Source: Anaerosolibacter sp.
Lineage (GTDB): Bacteria > Bacillota > Clostridia > Peptostreptococcales > Thermotaleaceae
Assembly: GCF_029240175.1 (NCBI RefSeq)
Contig: NZ_JARBTM010000019.1
Span: forward strand, 1-52,306
Direction: 5' to 3'
Length of the DNA stretch: 52,306 bases
Positions within the stretch are counted from its first letter, which is position 1; every line of letters begins with the position of its first letter. Shown in pieces: positions 33,176 to 41,114 of this stretch. The notes beneath the pieces are model-generated. The model did not search any database, was not told the origin of the DNA, and worked only from the letters and a program-made list of their open reading frames with translations. A program made the translations under genes and the position numbers.

Positions 33176-34795
33176 ATGAAAGCTGCTATTTATTCGAGAA
33201 AATCAAAGTTTACTGGTACTGGAGAGTCCACTCAGAACCAAATCGATTTATGTAAAGAATATGCAACCAATTATTTCAACATAAGTGATTTTATTATCTA
33301 TGAAGATGAAGGTTTCTCTGGTGGTAATACGGATAGGCCTCAATATCAAAAAATGATTGCTGATGCTATAAAAAAGAAATTTGATGTGCTACTCTGCTAT
33401 CGCTTAGATAGGATCAGTAGAAATGTATTAGATTTTTCAAAAACCATAGAAATGCTGCAGACTAACCATATTTCTTTTGTCAGCATCAGAGAACAGTTTG
33501 ATACCTCCACGCCTATGGGTAGAGCGATGATGTATATTTCTTCCGTATTCGCCCAGCTTGAACGTGAGACCATTGCAGAAAGAATCAAAGATAATATGGA
33601 GAGACTGGCCCTAACTGGTAGGTGGCTTGGCGGGAAAAGACCTTATGGATATAGAAGTAAACAGATACAAAGTATAGATATTGAAGGAGAAAAAAGAAAG
33701 CTCTATCAGCTCTTCCCTATTCAAGAAGAAATAGATGTTGTTAGACTGATTTTTGATAGATATCTGGAGTTAGGTACATTTTCAAAAGTTGAATCCTATC
33801 TTATACAGAATAATATCAAACGTACCGGATCATTTTTTAATAAATCTACCCTAAGTTATATTCTCAGAAATCCGGTCTACTGTATAGCAGATAAGCTGTC
33901 ATATGAATATTTTAAGAGCCGTGGTGCCTCTATTCCTAGCGAAAATGAATTTAATGGCATCAATGGTCTAATGGCATATTCAAAACGCTGTGAGAACACC
34001 TGGACTGTTAGAGAGGAAAAGGATTGGATCCTAGGGGTGGGTAAACACGTTGGAGTGATTTCCTCTAAAGATTGGATTCAGGTACAAAATATTGCTGAAG
34101 AAAATCATAGCAAAGCAATTAAGACCGGTACCAGTTCCATAAGCCTCATCACTCCTTTGTTAAAGTGCAAGTGTGGAGAAACCATGAAATCTTCTAGTAT
34201 ACAAAAAAATACTGATGGCAGCGTTAAGTACTTCTATTACGTTTGCAGAAGGAAAGAACGAACGAATTCTGGTTTATGTGACAACATAAACTTAAATGGA
34301 TTTGAATCAGATCAGGAAGTTGTTAAGTCTTTACAAGAACTTGCGCTCAATGCAGAGAGTCTTAAAGGTCTTTTATCCGCTCAAATGAAATCCTTTGATA
34401 TTCAGAAAGCAGATACTGAGGATAAGAAAAAAAGTATTGCAGGCGAGATGAACAAGAAAAAAGCAATGATTGAAAAGCTCGTTCAATCCATCGCTGATTC
34501 TAGCAATACTGCAGCATCAAAATATATACTAGAAAAAATCAATATAGTTGATGCCGAAGTAAAAGAACTAGAAAAGGATCTGGCATCCGTAGAAGATAGA
34601 GTTGAGATAAATTTATTACAAAAGCTAAATTTTGAGATTACATTAGATTTATTTGCACGAGTCGTTGATATTGGCAATCTCCCTTTTAAAGATCAACAAA
34701 CTCTAATACACAGGCTAGTTGATAAAGTTGTTTGGGATGGCGTGAATATCCACGTATATCCTAAAGACGTTCGTTTCACGAATAGCACTACATAG
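33176..34795 (+). CDS. Large serine recombinase (integrase/excisionase of the element)
   Basis: A 539-residue large serine recombinase. The catalytic domain has the nucleophile in AIYSRKSKFTGTGES (Ser7), YEDEGFSGGNTDRPQY and LLCYRLDRISRN. The recombinase DNA-binding domain follows (about 165-290, RWLGGKRPYGYRS). The zinc ribbon has CKC at 331-333 paired with YYVCRRKE..SGLC, and a coiled coil spans about 400-465. These domains are the standard set of TnpX, SpoIVCA and phage serine integrases. The ATG has TGAGGTGATATC. Its stop TAG lies in the attR crossover. In an excised circle the frame would read through the AT into the left end, adding nine residues (CSTIRKIHF) before a TAA. Confidence 0.96.
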   Translation: MKAAIYSRKSKFTGTGESTQNQIDLCKEYATNYFNISDFIIYEDEGFSGGNTDRPQYQKMIADAIKKKFDVLLCYRLDRISRNVLDFSKTIEMLQTNHISFVSIREQFDTSTPMGRAMMYISSVFAQLERETIAERIKDNMERLALTGRWLGGKRPYGYRSKQIQSIDIEGEKRKLYQLFPIQEEIDVVRLIFDRYLELGTFSKVESYLIQNNIKRTGSFFNKSTLSYILRNPVYCIADKLSYEYFKSRGASIPSENEFNGINGLMAYSKRCENTWTVREEKDWILGVGKHVGVISSKDWIQVQNIAEENHSKAIKTGTSSISLITPLLKCKCGETMKSSSIQKNTDGSVKYFYYVCRRKERTNSGLCDNINLNGFESDQEVVKSLQELALNAESLKGLLSAQMKSFDIQKADTEDKKKSIAGEMNKKKAMIEKLVQSIADSSNTAASKYILEKINIVDAEVKELEKDLASVEDRVEINLLQKLNFEITLDLFARVVDIGNLPFKDQQTLIHRLVDKVVWDGVNIHVYPKDVRFTNSTT

Positions 34796-34805
34796 CTAAA
34801 GGCAT
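34778..34805. other. attR of the serine-recombinase element
   Basis: Element half ACGAATAGCACTAC (34778-34791), central AT (34792-34793), host half AGCTAAAGGCATG. The recombinase stop TAG is 34793-34795. Read inward, the element half matches the left end (GTAGT[A/G]CTATTCGT). Confidence 0.85.
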
Positions 34806-35070
34806 GAAGTGGGTTGAAAGCCATAGTCCAGAAGAAATTGCTCAATCCATCGCTCCACAATTCCCTGATTCTGATATGGAAATTCTCGTAAAGGTAGCTG
34901 AGCGATATAAGAGCCAAGATACTTGGAAACCAGACCTTGTATTGACAGAAGATGGTTTGAACCATATGATGGATATCATGGAACAAGCTGGTGAATTAGA
35001 TAAGAGAGCACCTTATAACGAGATCGTAACCACAAAATTTGCTGAAGAAGCAATGAAAACAATCAAATAA
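34794..35070 (+). pseudogene. 3' part of the interrupted solute-binding protein gene
   Basis: About 92 codons reading AKGMKWVESHSPEEIAQSIA, .. ERYKSQDTWKPDLVLTEDGL, .. APYNEIVTTKFAEEAMKTIK. This is the usual C-terminal part of NMT1/SsuA-like solute-binding proteins, without start signals of its own. It is in frame with the 5' part after excision at AT (reading ..YNT-I-AKGMKW..). It has no credible ribosome site, so in the integrated state it is silent. Confidence 0.88.
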
Positions 35071-35098
35071 TACTAAAAACCAAATATCACGAAGATTT

Positions 35099-35130
35099 TA
35101 AAAGGGTGGTTTTCAGAACCGCCTTTTTTC
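35099..35130 (+). terminator. Terminator of the solute-binding protein gene
   Basis: AAAGG-GT-GGTT / AACC-G-CCTTT with a T-run. It belongs to the restored host transcription unit. Confidence 0.75.
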
Positions 35131-35222
35131 TCTTTTATATGTGTAAATATTACGCTAAACTGTTTAACACAATGGCATATTTTGATATACTGTTATCATA
35201 CTAGAGAAAAGAGGATCCCCTC

Positions 35223-35402
35223 ATGCGATTTAACAAGGAATATATTCAAAAATCCAGACTAATTGTATTTATTGTCCTTGGTCTGCTTCTAATTTTAGAA
35301 AATATTGATTCAGTCACTTTACCCTGGGTTTTCAAACCACTGATCGTAATGCTCATGGGTATTATGGTAATATTGATTCAGCTAGAGAAGAAAGCAAATT
35401 AA
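35223..35402 (+). CDS. Small membrane protein (59 aa)
   Basis: MRFNKEYIQKSRLIVFIVLG, then LLLILENIDSVTLPWVFKPL and IVMLMGIMVILIQLEKKAN. Two spans with a short polar turn and charged ends. Ribosome site AAGAGGATCCCCTC. A terminator follows 17 bp after the stop. No family recognised, but the signals are good. Missed by size cut-offs. Confidence 0.6.
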   Translation: MRFNKEYIQKSRLIVFIVLGLLLILENIDSVTLPWVFKPLIVMLMGIMVILIQLEKKAN

Positions 35403-35418
35403 CTTATGATAAACAGAA

Positions 35419-35462
35419 CAAAGCAGGGTCTATCTTCTGAACAGAAAATAGACCCTGCTTTG
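35419..35462 (+). terminator. Terminator after the 59-aa gene
   Basis: CAAAGCAGGGTCTAT and its complement with a 14-base loop. Confidence 0.7.
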
Positions 35463-35570
35463 TCCATTTGTAAGAATAAGTAGTCCTATAAAAAGTTGAT
35501 TGTATCTTAATTTTTTCATAAATAATATGATATGCTATAGTTAGAATTTGTTTAGGTGAGGTTATGACAG

Positions 35571-36800
35571 ATGAAAATAGGTGAATTTGCAAAAAAACAT
35601 CATGTATCCATTGATATGATCCGCCATTATATGGATTTGGAACTCCTGCTGCCACAGAAACTTGGAAGCCATTATTCCTTTAAAAAAGAAGATAGTACGG
35701 ATCTCTTGGAAATTTTAGAATTCAAGAAAATGAATTTCTCACTAGCAGAGATACAGAAGATATTTGCATACAAGCGGCTTACAGCGATGAAAACCAGTGA
35801 AGATCAACTGCATTACAAGAACTTTCTAGAAACAAAGAAGGATGGGCTCCTTCAACAGCAGAAGGAACTAGCACGAGTACTAGGGTATTTGGAAGAGAAA
35901 ATCAAAGAAATACATTTAGAAGATTCAATTCCCCATCGTTTCCTTGGCATGCCTCTTTCCTTTGTTACATCTATCTATTGTCCTCTATGTGGTAATAGTC
36001 TCCCGCTCTTAGGAGGTCACATCGAAAACAACATGCTGATAGAAGGTCTCTTCCAGTGTAACTGTGGTTATTCTGCCGAGGTTTCTAAGGGCATTTTCAT
36101 ATCTCTAGATGATAAAGATCGGGATCGTATTATCCCTATCGATACGACCCACACTACCCTGGATTACGTAATGAATACCTCTACAAAATTTATAAATTTC
36201 ATGTACAGAGCCATCAATATGGTGAAAGAAACGCTTAAAAATGAAATATTATCAAATGCTGTTATTTTAGAGCTTGGTACAGGGTCCGGTCTCTTAATTC
36301 GTCAGCTATTGAGGCAGCTTCCGCTGGATGCTTTCTATATCATCACAGATCATGATCTCAACAGAATACACCATGTGAAAGACTATCTAGAGCGGGAATC
36401 TCTCCATAAGAATTTCGTGTTTCTATGTACAGATTTTGAGAAACTTCCACTTGGCAATGCTTCAGTAGATTATATCCTTGATTATTGGGGATCCGTCAAC
36501 TACAATCTCAAAGCAACGAAGTTTTTACCACAGGTATTATCCTCTAAGATGAAGGAAAATGGAAAGTATCTAGGTGTATTCGTGTATTTTAATAAGTTAT
36601 CCAAACGGTTAAAACATCTATCAGAGCAAAATCGTCGTTTCTACCATGCTGAATATTTAGAAAAACTATTTGCCAACGATAGCTATAGCACTTTAGAATA
36701 CAAGGAATTGGGCACGATCGATGAGGCTGGGATGTATGAACCGCTCATCGAAGGCGGCTCTGTTTCTGAAGTTTACTGGCATGGAGAGAAGCGATCTTAG
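35571..36800 (+). CDS. MerR-type regulator fused to a zinc ribbon and SAM methyltransferase
   Basis: A 409-residue fusion. Residues 1-120 are a MerR domain (MKIGEFAKKHHVSIDMIRHY, EFKKMNFSLAEIQKIF) with a dimerisation coiled coil. Residues about 135-180 hold a zinc ribbon (YCPLCGNSL .. QCNCGYSAEVSKGIF) like that of RlmA/TlrB 23S-rRNA methyltransferases. Residues about 200-400 are a class I methyltransferase (ILELGTGSGLLIRQL as motif I, FLCTDFEKLPLGNASVDYIL as motifs III and IV). A ligand-sensing MerR joined to an RNA- or small-molecule methyltransferase suggests drug-inducible modification, perhaps resistance, given the exporter next door. Substrate not determined. The ATG has GTGAGGTTATGACAG upstream. 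Confidence 0.85.
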   Translation: MKIGEFAKKHHVSIDMIRHYMDLELLLPQKLGSHYSFKKEDSTDLLEILEFKKMNFSLAEIQKIFAYKRLTAMKTSEDQLHYKNFLETKKDGLLQQQKELARVLGYLEEKIKEIHLEDSIPHRFLGMPLSFVTSIYCPLCGNSLPLLGGHIENNMLIEGLFQCNCGYSAEVSKGIFISLDDKDRDRIIPIDTTHTTLDYVMNTSTKFINFMYRAINMVKETLKNEILSNAVILELGTGSGLLIRQLLRQLPLDAFYIITDHDLNRIHHVKDYLERESLHKNFVFLCTDFEKLPLGNASVDYILDYWGSVNYNLKATKFLPQVLSSKMKENGKYLGVFVYFNKLSKRLKHLSEQNRRFYHAEYLEKLFANDSYSTLEYKELGTIDEAGMYEPLIEGGSVSEVYWHGEKRS

Positions 36801-36829
36801 AAACATGGGGCTAACCCCATGTTTCTTTC
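36800..36829 (+). terminator. Terminator of the MerR fusion gene
   Basis: GAAACATGGGG-CTAA-CCCCATGTTTC followed by TTTCATATTT, immediately after the stop codon. Confidence 0.8.
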
Positions 36830-36876
36830 ATATTTATTCTTAATTTCTCCTTCTCGCCTATTGACCTTGTGGAAAC

Positions 36877-36935
36877 ACCATCCTTTAGAATGAAAGAAAC
36901 AACACGTGTTCGTGTAAAAAATCGTAAAGGATGGT
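36877..36935 (+). promoter_or_regulatory. Ribosome-site-sequestering hairpin before the MFS exporter
   Basis: ACCATCCTTTA (36877-36887) pairs perfectly with TAAAGGATGGT (36925-36935). The right arm contains the Shine-Dalgarno of the exporter. The loop holds a second small hairpin ACACG-TGTT-CGTGT (36902-36915). This layout fits translational control of a resistance-type gene but no leader peptide was found. Confidence 0.5.
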
Positions 36936-36942
36936 TGTAACA

Positions 36943-38220
36943 ATGATATCTATATTGAAAAACAGAAACTTTTTTCTTCTATTATCCGGCAAGCTTGTGT
37001 CTCTTTTAGGAAATTCCATTTATCATATCAGCCTCATTTGGTATGTGCTCTCTCTTCCTGGAGAAGAAAACGGGAAAATCCTCACATGGGTTATGGTGGC
37101 AGGCCTTGTCCCGGCTGTGGTTCTTGGAGGCTTTATTGGTGGATTTGTTGATCGATACAATAAGAAAAAAATCATTGTTTATTCCGATATTTTATCTGGG
37201 ATTACGGCATTAGTCCTGGCTTTCCTTCTAAACCAGCAGCTGTTAACACCCATCCATCTCCTCCTAGGCACATGCATTCTATCTATATCGACTTCGGCCC
37301 TGTCCATTGCCGTAAGAAGTGTTCTTCCAGAGATATTGGAGGAAGCCGAGCTTCAAGCTGCCAATGCCTCCAATCAGTTTATCGAGCGGCTTACCAGTCT
37401 ATTGGGCCTTTTGTTTGGTGGTATTCTTGTATCATTTTTAAGCATACAGACGATCTTCCTCTTTAACGGAATATCTTTTTTGGTTTCATCTCTTTGTGAG
37501 ATGTTCATTCAATATATCCCTACCGCTAAGTCACACCCACTAACTGATCGCAGTTCCCATTTTAGGGATGATTTTCAGCAAATTTTTAAATTCTTATTCC
37601 AAAACAAAGATATTCTTACCTTGATGTTCATATTTACCTTTGTAAATCTTTTATGGGATCCCCTTTTTATGATTGTGGTTCCCTATACATTAAAAACTGA
37701 GTTTGCGGTAACACCCTTGCAATTTGGTGCCATTGAAGCAGCCTTGGGTTTAGGCTTCTGCCTAGCTGCTATTTATTTTTCAAGACACCCTGCATTTCTT
37801 CATCATCATAGTGTATTGTTTTATTCTATCCTGGGTGTAAATTCCCTCATCATTCTTTTTGCTATTCCGATCATGTTTTATCCATTCTTTACTGGGTTGA
37901 AGCATACGCCCATATACTTTGTCATTGCACTGATTTTGGCAGGTGTTTTTTCGGCTGCCCTCAACATCGCCGTTGCTACCCATCTGCAAAAGATTATCCC
38001 AGCAAACCTACGAGGTAAGTTTTATGGTGTATCAACCAGCATTGCCCAAGGACTGATTCCCCTTTCAGGTGTAGTCATGGGAAGTTTTATCGGCAAGATC
38101 CACTCTTATGTATTTTTCGTTATTTCTTGCGGCCTGGTTTATATGGTACTGCTATTTGTTCCTGCAGTCACCAGAATTACCAAGGATTTATACAAAATAA
38201 AACAGCAGGACTACGCTTAA
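36943..38220 (+). CDS. MFS efflux transporter
   Basis: A 425-residue transporter with about twelve spans. The N-terminus RNFFLLLSGKLVSLLGNSIY and the loop-2/3 motif GGFIGGFVDRYNKKKIIVYS are typical of the MFS_3/EntS-like drug and siderophore exporters. A middle span boundary near 200 is followed by a soluble linker. ATG 36943 is chosen since AAAGGATGG stands eight bases before it; an in-frame ATG at 36931 lies in that site. The neighbour is a MerR-methyltransferase fusion, which suggests a two-part response to a toxic compound. Substrate unknown. Confidence 0.85.
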   Translation: MISILKNRNFFLLLSGKLVSLLGNSIYHISLIWYVLSLPGEENGKILTWVMVAGLVPAVVLGGFIGGFVDRYNKKKIIVYSDILSGITALVLAFLLNQQLLTPIHLLLGTCILSISTSALSIAVRSVLPEILEEAELQAANASNQFIERLTSLLGLLFGGILVSFLSIQTIFLFNGISFLVSSLCEMFIQYIPTAKSHPLTDRSSHFRDDFQQIFKFLFQNKDILTLMFIFTFVNLLWDPLFMIVVPYTLKTEFAVTPLQFGAIEAALGLGFCLAAIYFSRHPAFLHHHSVLFYSILGVNSLIILFAIPIMFYPFFTGLKHTPIYFVIALILAGVFSAALNIAVATHLQKIIPANLRGKFYGVSTSIAQGLIPLSGVVMGSFIGKIHSYVFFVISCGLVYMVLLFVPAVTRITKDLYKIKQQDYA

Positions 38221-38301
38221 TTTCTATCATCCATTTATTCATGTGATATTCCATGGACCTGTTTTGAAGCCCACACCTAAATAGGTTCATAAAATTTGAA
38301 A

Positions 38302-38324
38302 AAGGGTGACACTATGTCACCCTT
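38302..38324 (-). terminator. Terminator of the 58-aa gene
   Basis: AAGGGTGACA-CTA-TGTCACCCTT, followed on the minus strand by TTTCAAATTTT. Confidence 0.75.
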
Positions 38325-38325
38325 C

Positions 38326-38502
38326 CTAACTCCACTTCGGTGCTCTGAATTCCCCTTCCTTGATCCGATTACTTTCTTCCTCGGAAACAATGTAGGCAGA
38401 AACACCCTGCTGATCATATTCTTTTACCTTCTTAATCGCTTCCTCCCGTGTCATTGGCTGAGAGATTGAAGCATCTGTTCGTATAACATACTTTTTATCC
38501 AT
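38326..38502 (-). CDS. Small soluble protein (58 aa), unknown
   Basis: MDKKYVIRTDASISQPMTRE, EAIKKVKEYDQQGVSAYIVS, EEESNRIKEGEFRAPKWS. The pattern of a beta strand, a helix, then AYIVSEEE looks like a small alpha/beta domain, conserved in appearance. Ribosome site TGAAGGAGGGTAATTC. Flanked by a terminator on one side and the pepT terminator on the other. No family recognised. Confidence 0.7.
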   Translation of the reverse strand: MDKKYVIRTDASISQPMTREEAIKKVKEYDQQGVSAYIVSEEESNRIKEGEFRAPKWS

Positions 38503-38526
38503 GAATTACCCTCCTTCAATGATTAA

Positions 38527-38562
38527 AATACTAAAGAAATTCGCTGGCCTTTCTTTAGTATT
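38527..38562 (-). terminator. Terminator of pepT
   Basis: AATACTAAAGAAA / TTTCTTTAGTATT with a ten-base loop, T-rich on the minus strand. Confidence 0.75.
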
Positions 38563-38593
38563 CCTCAATCACAGGAAGAAAGATTCATGTTTC

Positions 38594-39820
38594 CTATTGA
38601 CCTTTTGCACAAAGTTCTGCAATTTTCACCACTACTTCCACAGCCTTTTCCATGGAGAAAGTAGGAATATATTCGTATCTTCCATGATAATTATGGCCGC
38701 CTGTGAAGATATTGGGTGTGGGTAATCCCATGTAGGATAAGCGGGCTCCATCGGTGCCGCCACGGATCGGTACAATGACAGGCTTTACATCAACTTCTTC
38801 CATGGCCTGATGGGCAATTTCAACCACGTGTTTTACCTCATCGATCTTTTCCTTCATATTGTAATACTGGTCTTTCATCTCTAAAACTACTGTTCCGTCA
38901 CCATATTTTTCATTCAATGCGTCAACAACACTTTGTACGGCTGCTTTTCTTTCCTGAAACTTGTTTTTATCAAATTCTCTGATGATATAATTCATTTTTG
39001 TTTCTTCTACATTTCCTTCAATGCTATTCAAATGATAAAAGCCTTCATAGCCCTCTGTATGGCCAGGCGTTTCATTTGAAGGCAGCATACCTGCCAGCTC
39101 TGCCCCAATAAGGGTTGAATTCTTCATTTTATTTTTTGCAGAACCTGGATGTACATTTCTTCCATGGATAATGATTTTGGCACCCGCTGCATTAAAGTTT
39201 TCGTATTCCAACTCACCTATAGGACCTCCATCCACAGTATACGCAAAGGCTGCACCAAATTTTTCTACATCAAATCTATCTGCGCCTCTTCCGATTTCTT
39301 CATCGGGTGTAAACCCAACCTTTATGGTCCCATGGGGAATCTCTGGATGTTGTATAAGATATTCCATGGCAGTAATAATCTCTGCAATCCCTGCTTTGTT
39401 GTCAGCACCAAGCAGCGTAGTCCCATCGGTTGTAATGAGGGTTCTGCCTACATATTCCTCTAACTCAGGAAAATCCCTAGGGGAAAGAATGATATTCTCC
39501 TTTTTATTTAAAACAATGTCTCCACCTTCATACTTTACAAGCTGAGGCTTGACATCGGCACCAGCCATATCAGGACTCGTATCCATATGGGCAATAAACC
39601 CTACCACTGGTACATCTTGGTCTATATTAGATGGCAGTGTGGCCATGATGTACCCATTCTCGTCCAATGATACCTCCTTTAACCCGATTTCCTCCATCTC
39701 CTTAGCTAAGTCCTTCGCCAATATCATTTGACTGGCAGAGCTCGGGCAAGTAGCCGATGCCTCATCAGCCTTTGTATCATATTTCACATATCTTAAAAAC
39801 CTTTCAACAACTTTTTCCAT
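38594..39820 (-). CDS. pepT: Peptidase T (tripeptide aminopeptidase)
   Basis: A 408-residue M20 zinc metallopeptidase that removes the N-terminal residue from tripeptides in the cytoplasm. Metal and catalytic motifs: [66 protein letters not shown], and the C-terminal [18 protein letters not shown]. The length equals that of the enteric enzyme. Start ATG 39820 after AAGGGAGTCATAAAT. A frame extending 14 codons upstream lacks a site. Monocistronic. Confidence 0.95.
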   Translation of the reverse strand: MEKVVERFLRYVKYDTKADEASATCPSSASQMILAKDLAKEMEEIGLKEVSLDENGYIMATLPSNIDQDVPVVGFIAHMDTSPDMAGADVKPQLVKYEGGDIVLNKKENIILSPRDFPELEEYVGRTLITTDGTTLLGADNKAGIAEIITAMEYLIQHPEIPHGTIKVGFTPDEEIGRGADRFDVEKFGAAFAYTVDGGPIGELEYENFNAAGAKIIIHGRNVHPGSAKNKMKNSTLIGAELAGMLPSNETPGHTEGYEGFYHLNSIEGNVEETKMNYIIREFDKNKFQERKAAVQSVVDALNEKYGDGTVVLEMKDQYYNMKEKIDEVKHVVEIAHQAMEEVDVKPVIVPIRGGTDGARLSYMGLPTPNIFTGGHNYHGRYEYIPTFSMEKAVEVVVKIAELCAKGQ

Positions 39821-40009
39821 ATTTATGACTCCCTTCCTTATATTCCCTCTATATTGTAGCACTTTTGCGCTAATTTTAGAAGATTCTACTTTTTAAATTC
39901 CCTTTCAATAGAATTCCCTATACATTGAATTTCTATATCTAGGCAATAATAGTTCTAGAACATTGAAAGTCATCAATTTCAATATATTAAATGAAGAAGG
40001 AGGCATATT

Positions 40010-40153
40010 ATGCAACAACAATACTTAGATTCATTAAAGGTACTAAACTTTGCTGACTTGTCAGAAGACCAAGAGAAAAACCTAAGAGATTTGGAGCGCA
40101 AATTTAATAACGAGTTTGGGAAAGAAGTCTATTTCATGGTTATGGAGAAGTAA
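40010..40153 (+). CDS. Small acidic helical protein (47 aa)
   Basis: MQQQYLDSLKVLNFADLSED, QEKNLRDLERKFNNEFGKEV, YFMVMEK. Mainly helical, soluble, possibly a coiled coil. Ribosome site AGAAGGAGGCATATT and a terminator right after. No family recognised. The context is convergent to the MBL hydrolase. Confidence 0.6.
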   Translation: MQQQYLDSLKVLNFADLSEDQEKNLRDLERKFNNEFGKEVYFMVMEK

Positions 40154-40170
40154 GTTTCATGGATACAAAT

Positions 40171-40193
40171 AAAAAGCACCCAGGGTGCTTTTT
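40171..40193. terminator. Bidirectional terminator
   Basis: AAAAAGCACC-CAG-GGTGCTTTTT. It ends the 47-aa gene and, on the other strand, the MBL gene whose stop codon lies in the right arm. Confidence 0.85.
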
Positions 40194-40830
40194 ATTTTAA
40201 CAAGCTTAAAAACTCCATATTTTTTTTTCGTACATAGGCCATGGTTGCGTGATCTGCATGACCGGGATAGATCACCATATCATCAGGCCATTTAGAGACT
40301 TTGTTTACGATAGAACGCTTCATTTCACCCTCTGAACCATCCTCTAAATCGGTTCTGCCCAGGTCATCATCAAAGATCGTGTCCCCTGTGAAAATAATGT
40401 TTTCATTAACTACTCTTAGACACATACTGCCATGGGTGTGTCCCGGGGTATGAATAACCTCTAGGATTACCTCTCCTGCCCGTATTTGATCTCCATCGGA
40501 TACTAGCTTATCAGCGGTAATAGCTACAGGTCTTCGATAACCGCCGATAGAATGATTGATCTCAGGTGTTTTTAAACCAATGGCATCTTTTTTATGTATA
40601 TAGACAGGACAAACGTATTTTTTTTTGATTTCCTCTACAGCTCCTATATGATCGTAGTGATAATGGGTCAAAACAATGCCCTGTACTTTCAAGGAATTTT
40701 TTTGAATATACTTTAGTAATGTTTGACTTTCGTCTCCTGGGTCTATGACCAATGCTTCTAAGGAATGTTCGTCATATATGATATAGCTATTGCTTTCTAA
40801 CATGCCTACCACAAATCTTTCAAATTTCAT
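40192..40830 (-). CDS. MBL-fold hydrolase, glyoxalase II-like
   Basis: A 212-residue metallo-beta-lactamase-fold protein. Metal motifs: TLVD-like VIDPGD, THYHYDHIGAVEEI (HxHxDH), IHTPGHTHGSMCL (third His), IFTGDTIFDDDLGR (Asp), and IYPGHADHATM (last His). It is of the YcbL/glyoxalase-II-like group, with activity on thioesters or related compounds presumed, not known. Start ATG 40830 (MKFERFVVGML), since the longer frame runs into the tRNA gene. Its ribosome site AAAGGTGGTATCCT is acceptable. Confidence 0.88.
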   Translation of the reverse strand: MKFERFVVGMLESNSYIIYDEHSLEALVIDPGDESQTLLKYIQKNSLKVQGIVLTHYHYDHIGAVEEIKKKYVCPVYIHKKDAIGLKTPEINHSIGGYRRPVAITADKLVSDGDQIRAGEVILEVIHTPGHTHGSMCLRVVNENIIFTGDTIFDDDLGRTDLEDGSEGEMKRSIVNKVSKWPDDMVIYPGHADHATMAYVRKKNMEFLSLLK

Positions 40831-40867
40831 AGGATACCACCTTTCTATTCCGCCAAAACTAAAGAAA

Positions 40868-40885
40868 AGCTCTATTAACAGAGCT
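40868..40885 (-). terminator. Terminator of the tRNA gene
   Basis: AGCTCT-GTTAAT-AGAGCT on the minus strand followed by TTTCTTT, just past the CCA end of the tRNA. Confidence 0.7.
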
Positions 40886-40891
40886 ATCAAA

Positions 40892-40965
40892 TGGAGCGGG
40901 CAACGGGAATCGAACCCGCACAACCGGCTTGGGAAGCCGGGACTCTGCCATTAAGCTATGCCCGC
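40892..40965 (-). tRNA. tRNA-Gly, anticodon CCC
   Basis: 74 bases including an encoded CCA. Acceptor GCGGGCA pairs with TGCCCGC, discriminator T. The anticodon stem is CCGGC/GCCGG with loop TTCCCAA, so the anticodon is CCC, reading GGG. The T-arm has GGTTCGATTCC in the standard position. A terminator follows. Confidence 0.97.
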
Positions 40966-41114
40966 AATTATAATGATAGCTCCATTATAATTTTTTTTCC
41001 TAATATTGTCAATATTATAAATATCTTATTATTAGTCTATTGTTCTTTTGCAACCAGTATATTATGATAAGACTAGAACAATAATTGCACATGGGTGAAA
41101 GGGGCAGATGTAGC

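Larger units (their letters stand above)
22911..34792. mobile_element. 11,882-bp serine-recombinase element interrupting a solute-binding protein gene
   Basis: Boundaries come from three independent signs. First, the two halves of one solute-binding protein lie immediately outside. Second, the inner ends are inverted 14-mers differing at one base and symmetric about a shared AT. Third, joining the flanks at that AT gives a continuous 1017-base frame. A large serine recombinase is the last gene, its stop codon at the crossover. Cargo: three small proteins (one a doubtful 25-aa ORF), a PAS-GGDEF-EAL protein, nrdD and nrdG, and a PAS histidine kinase. No conjugation, replication or phage structural genes are seen, so it is a compact excisable element rather than a full prophage or ICE. 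No direct target duplication beyond the dinucleotide, as expected for serine integrases. Confidence 0.92.

Noticed and set aside
34804-35070. Stand-alone 88-aa gene starting at MKWVES
   Set aside because: No ribosome site, and it is plainly the C-terminal end of the interrupted solute-binding protein; the frame continues upstream into AKG.
39149-39731. Plus-strand ORFs (104-124 aa) inside pepT
   Set aside because: Shadows of the pepT reading frame; no start signals.
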